64,000 bases of DNA from NCBI GenBank assembly GCA_020091685.1, contig CM034606.1:16089695-16153694 (forward strand), written 5' to 3'. The notes beneath the pieces are model-generated. The model was given only the letters and a program-made list of their open reading frames with translations, made no database searches and was not told where the DNA came from. Origin of the DNA: Lutjanus erythropterus. Taxonomy: Eukaryota; Chordata; Actinopteri; Lutjaniformes; Lutjanidae. Below are positions 59,701-64,000 of this stretch, in pieces. Within the stretch, counting starts at the first letter, position 1, and each line of letters opens with the position of its first letter. Position numbers and translations under genes: made by a program.

Positions 59701-62700
59701 CAAAAAACAAACAAAAACAAAACAGTGTGTTCATTTTGGTGAAATGTGAGTCTGGTATAATTGTGTCAGTGCAACCTTTTAAAATGTCTGTAATTGACCC
59801 TGAATAACTACAAGTGAACTGTTGCATAGAGAAACCTGACTTCTGTCAAAGTCTTCTGGCCTTCACACAAACAGAAAAGGCATATTTGCTGAATTGATTT
59901 GTTTCAGTTCTCTTGGCAGTTATGTGTTACACCAAATGTGTGCTCTCAGAGTGTTATCTACACCTCATTACTCAAACTCTAGGAATAAATTTAAGCAGAG
60001 TTTATTTCCTGACTAATGTCAGTGACAGACTAAACTAGAAGAGCACTCAGAGTGTGCAGACCTGCACCGAGGTCAATAGTCCACTCTTCTATGAAAATGC
60101 AAATCTGCGTGAACTTCACGGTCAATATTATTGCTTGTTCTTGTGAAGCATGAAGTTTGAACATTTTTTCCTTAATATCTGGCGGAATTTATTACAGACA
60201 AGTCACCTTTGGATGTGAGTAAGAGCATGATTAGTTGCATGATATGTGTGTATTTACATTTCCAGAGTCACGCCTTAGTTTGAGTGTTATTACAAATGTG
60301 GCAATGTTACTCATGAAACTACGGTCCTTGAGTTTTCCATAACGATTGCTTTCTGTATGAAATTTTGAGCAACTACATACTGGTACTTGTGAGTGATATT
60401 GAGTCATTATGTTGCTACAATTGGCTTTTGTCACTATTGAATTTTATTACCATTACTGCGTTTTAGGATGTATTACATTTATGCCCTATTTTGCAATGTT
60501 AATTAAAGTGTCAAATAATTTGTGTATCCACTCTATGATTCAAATCCACTCCCAAATTTAATGAGTCCTAATTTGACCCATGCTACACTCTTCCACCAAG
60601 TGTCATGAAAATGAGGCCAGCAGTTTTTCCCACAATCCTGCTGACAAACCTAATTTAAAAAACAACAGCAAACAAGTTGCACCAAAAACAAAGCCTCCTT
60701 GGCAGAGGTAATGATCAGCCAGTATACCTGCCAAGCATCACGTAAACGTGTGCTGCCATATTTTGAATAAATTATCTCTCTGGTGATAGCCTGGGCCGCG
60801 AGACAACATAAAAAGAGCAGCTCAATTCCAAAAACACAAAGAAAAGAAGCGCAGCTCTTTCTCCTTTCATCAGTCTCTGTGACAGGCCTGTGAGTGTGAT
60901 GCTTCACAGAGACAAAGAAACAAACAAACAACTCTATAAAGGTCTCTTCAAGCCACGCAGGAGGTAATGAAAAATATGTGCTTGTATATGTATATGCGTG
61001 TGTCTGCACCTATATGTTTTATTCAAACACCACAATGATTACCGCCATTGTTCTCGTCTCTTATTGTTTCCTTTTGTCTTCTTCTGCTGTACGGGGTGGA
61101 CAAAATAACAGAAAGGCTGCTCCCTTTATCATTATCAGGGCAATTCTCTTGTTTGCATGAACTATTACAGTTCAGTCAACAAGTCAGTCATAAAAATAGT
61201 GATTGTCAGACTTCTACTAAAGCTGACATCCTGCTCATTGTTCTACAAATTAATACGCCAATGACAAATGTATGTCTCAATCACTACAAAATAATGTAAT
61301 GCTGCAAAGGGATAATACGATGAGTTTTGCAGTGCAAAGTTGAGCATAATTACGCTTGCACCATCATTGACTAAAACAACATTATGGGCTTTAAGGAGAA
61401 ATATGTTACAATTGTCTGTCCAAAAATGACTTCAGGAGGCCCAGGCAGGCTGCAGGAAAACTGCAGGAAGGCAAGAAGAGTGCAACACTGTAAACTGACA
61501 ATAGCATGCGACAAGTCTTTCACTGTCAGTTGATCAGCTGTTTGTAACTGTCAACTGACTGTCAATATGAAGCTGAGCCAGTTATCTGGTCGAAGCGCAA
61601 AGTCTGTGGTGCAATAGGTCTGAATGCACAAGATAGCAACCAATGTGTTTGGTCGAGGTGCACACACACGTCTCCACAATCACCAAACACCTTCATTTAT
61701 GTCCAGTCTTTTCCCTACACAGGAGTGTCGAGTAATAAAGCGTCCTTTGAACATATTTTCTGTCAGCAATAAAGTGTAAATATTGAAGTTAAAAGTGTGT
61801 GGGTGTGTGTGTCTCGGCCTTGGCTGCGGGGCACACACACACATCTCAACAATCACAAAACGTCTTTCATTTATGTTTAACAGCTGTGCGTGTGTGTGTG
61901 TCTTTTAAGTTAATCTCACTCATAAGGAGAAAGGAATTATTCATATAATTATAAAGCCTAATAAATCTCAACAGACCTGCAGAGTGCGCATGGGACAGGA
62001 TCACAGCTGTCAGATTGTCTTTATCAGATGAGTCAGTATGACAGCTGGAGCAGATGTAGTGTTTGTGTCTGCGTGTTTATTGGGATCCAGAAAAACAAGG
62101 ATTAAACAATTATGATCAATAACATACAAAATGAACAAGACATTATATCTGACCGCACGAAACCAGCAGGCATTCATGTAAAATGAATTATTTACACATG
62201 AAGTCGCTTTGGAGACGTCCTGCAGTCTGCATATATTGCGCACTCTCGCACTTTCACTTCTCGAACCAGGAGATCTGTCTCTGTCTCTCTCTTTGTCTGT
62301 GGTGAGAGCTGACATTCTGATTGGTTTATCACATGTTTGGTCTAAACTCACGGGTGAATTAATGGGCACAGCTGATAGGTGTATCCCGCTGTGCGCTGGT
62401 GGCACAAGGGGCAGGACAGGGCAGGATACCCCTGCGCGCCTGGCGCAAGACAACAAATGTGGATTTGGACACACGCTGAATAAATCCATTGTACCTCGCT
62501 TTTTTTCACTTCAGCAATCAATCAGCATAAGATTGAGGCCCTTTGTGTTAAGTGACTGCCTGTCAGACTCCATTAACATATTGCGAAATTTAATCGTTAT
62601 AAACATCTACTCCTTCCAAAAGATATATAATAATTTTACAACTCAAAAACTCATTCAGCAAACATTTAGCATTCATTTAAACCCTAATTAATGTGAAACA

Positions 62701-64000
62701 GGCAAATAATAACAATCATTCCAGCCCCCGCAAAGGACAACACCGTGACTGTAGCGTTGCTGTCAGTGTGGCAGTATTTCAACTTATCATGTGTTCTTAA
62801 TTACTGTCATAACATGGATATTTTATGATTTATTACAGTAAATATATTACATATTTATCCTTTAACAGTTCCACAAACTACTGACAGTTTATACATTTGT
62901 ACAAAATTTAATCTCTGGTGTTTTTTCTGTTATAATCTTCTATTCTCTTTTTCTGTCAGCACTGCCTTACACCTCCTTTCTGCATTACTCTTCTTACTGT
63001 TTTCTTTTGAAATATATACCGTGCGCCTCTCTCCTGCTGCTCACCCTCCTTTTTTAGTCTATACGGGTGACAGAGGAGAGGAAGCTGCACGAGGTGAGGC
63101 ATGCAGGGCAGCGGTGGAGAAAAAGAAACTCTCAAGACTTCACAACTTTCCTTTATCTATAATATATAGTGTGGCTCATAATAAATGCAGCCGTACTGCC
63201 CCTTGTTCCCAATTCACTAAGTCTCCCAGCTTCACTGTGAAGCACTCCTCCATTTCCATTCTGAAACTCTTCTAAAAGTACTTTTCCCCGTGAAAATGCC
63301 AGGCTTTAACCCTGCAGCTCTAAAAGGATGCTTTGGGGTTTTTCCTCTCTTATGTTCATTTATCCGTCCTTCTCTTATCGACCCATCTCTGCCAACCAAT
63401 TTTGTCTATTACACCCACTATCTCTGACTCAATCTTTTCTCTCCCATCCTTTTTTCTTTCTGCTTCTTAAGTCTCGACGCACAGTGTGGAGGGGTGGACG
63501 AGGACAAGGGAGAAGAAATACGGAAAGACAACGGTGGAAAGAAAAATGGAAAAGCAGTTAGAGAGAACGTCTAATTGAGAGGAGACAGAGAAAAACAGGC
63601 CAGCAATCACAAAGAGCTGCAACGATGAATGATGCAGTGAATTACATGCACAACTTGAGCAGTCTGTTGCTCTCCCGCTGCTTCTTTTGTTCTTAAATTC
63701 TTCAACACATACAAATGCTCTCTGTTCCACCCTGCAGAAAAGGTAGTCACAATGACACATACTGATATTCAACCAGATCGGGAGAAACCGTCCTGCTGAT
63801 TCATGCGCAAAGAGTGAGGGCCAGGAGGTGGTGAGAAAAACGGCTCACCCACTCATGCACACAAAAACACAAACATCCTCAGAGGATGCCTGAGAGTTTG
63901 ATAAAATGGTTGATTTAACCAACCTCTGTATTAGCATAAATGAAGGACAGTTAGTTATATTCTTTGCTTACTGTGAAACAAAATATTCTGACAGTGTCCA
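59701..64000. other. Gene-free right end of the window
   Basis: TTAAGGAGAAATATGTTAC near 61391 resembles the TTAAAGGAGCAA MITE end. A GC-richer patch lies at 62380-62470. The longest frames (62010-62489 minus, 62209-62691 plus) overlap each other antisense and have no domains. No KChIP exon was recognised here. Confidence 0.4.

Noticed and set aside
62010-62691. Two frames of about 160 codons, antisense to each other
   Set aside because: Antisense overlap, no conserved motif, no splice context matching the KChIP phase. Not supportable as exons.

Overview
The window looks like teleost fish nuclear DNA. It is AT-rich and full of long CA/TG microsatellites and degraded DNA-transposon families typical of ray-finned fish: TTAA-flanked MITEs, hAT and Tc1/mariner ends, and an L2-type LINE tail. 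It contains no long open reading frame. There is no sign of bacterial genes, CRISPR, rRNA or tRNA.

The only host coding sequence I can support is three short first exons on the minus strand, at 40155-40242, 11685-11811 and 2676-2781. Each begins with ATG, ends in a good GT splice donor, and leaves the same reading phase (one G of a split codon). That is the arrangement of Kv channel-interacting protein (KChIP, KCNIP) genes. In those genes several alternative N-terminal exons splice to one shared exon 2 through a split Asp codon (G|AY), and exon 2 opens the EF-hand core. The first peptides read MSQCRKRCKR..., a 42-residue hydrophobic peptide starting MSGMLILE..., and MLSLDGLEMIAVLVVMGL.... From memory they fit the human KCNIP4 N-termini best: the cysteine-rich form, the MLTLEW... 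form, and the KChIP4a K-channel inactivation suppressor segment. I therefore read the window as the 5' part of a teleost kcnip4-like gene running right to left. Exon 2 and the EF-hand exons would lie beyond base 1. Everything from 1 to 40155 is intron for the upstream isoform. The part right of about 40.6 kb is either more intron (for a still more distal first exon not seen here) or intergenic.

The rest is repeats and apparently unique noncoding DNA. The clearest repeat groups are: a TTAA-flanked family of six copies or fragments, some folded back as inverted pairs (1300, 32055, 36950, 46247, 47448, 57397); two copies of an ACACTCTTA-ended element built from GGTTCT/AGAACC motifs (6903, 16673); two copies of an AAACCCCAATTCC-ended element (14053, 59268); a hAT transposase relic of the GTF2IRD2 type (4098); a long-inverted-repeat Tc1-like end (39464); an L2-like LINE 3' end (51583); and LTR-type fossils (25270, 33140, 53470).

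One non-biological feature stands out. An exact 19-bp Tn5 mosaic end, the Nextera library adapter core, is embedded at 38397-38415 and probably marks an assembly artefact. I do not see a new biological system. The most interesting biology is the array of alternative KChIP N-termini, especially the divergent hydrophobic one at 11.8 kb.
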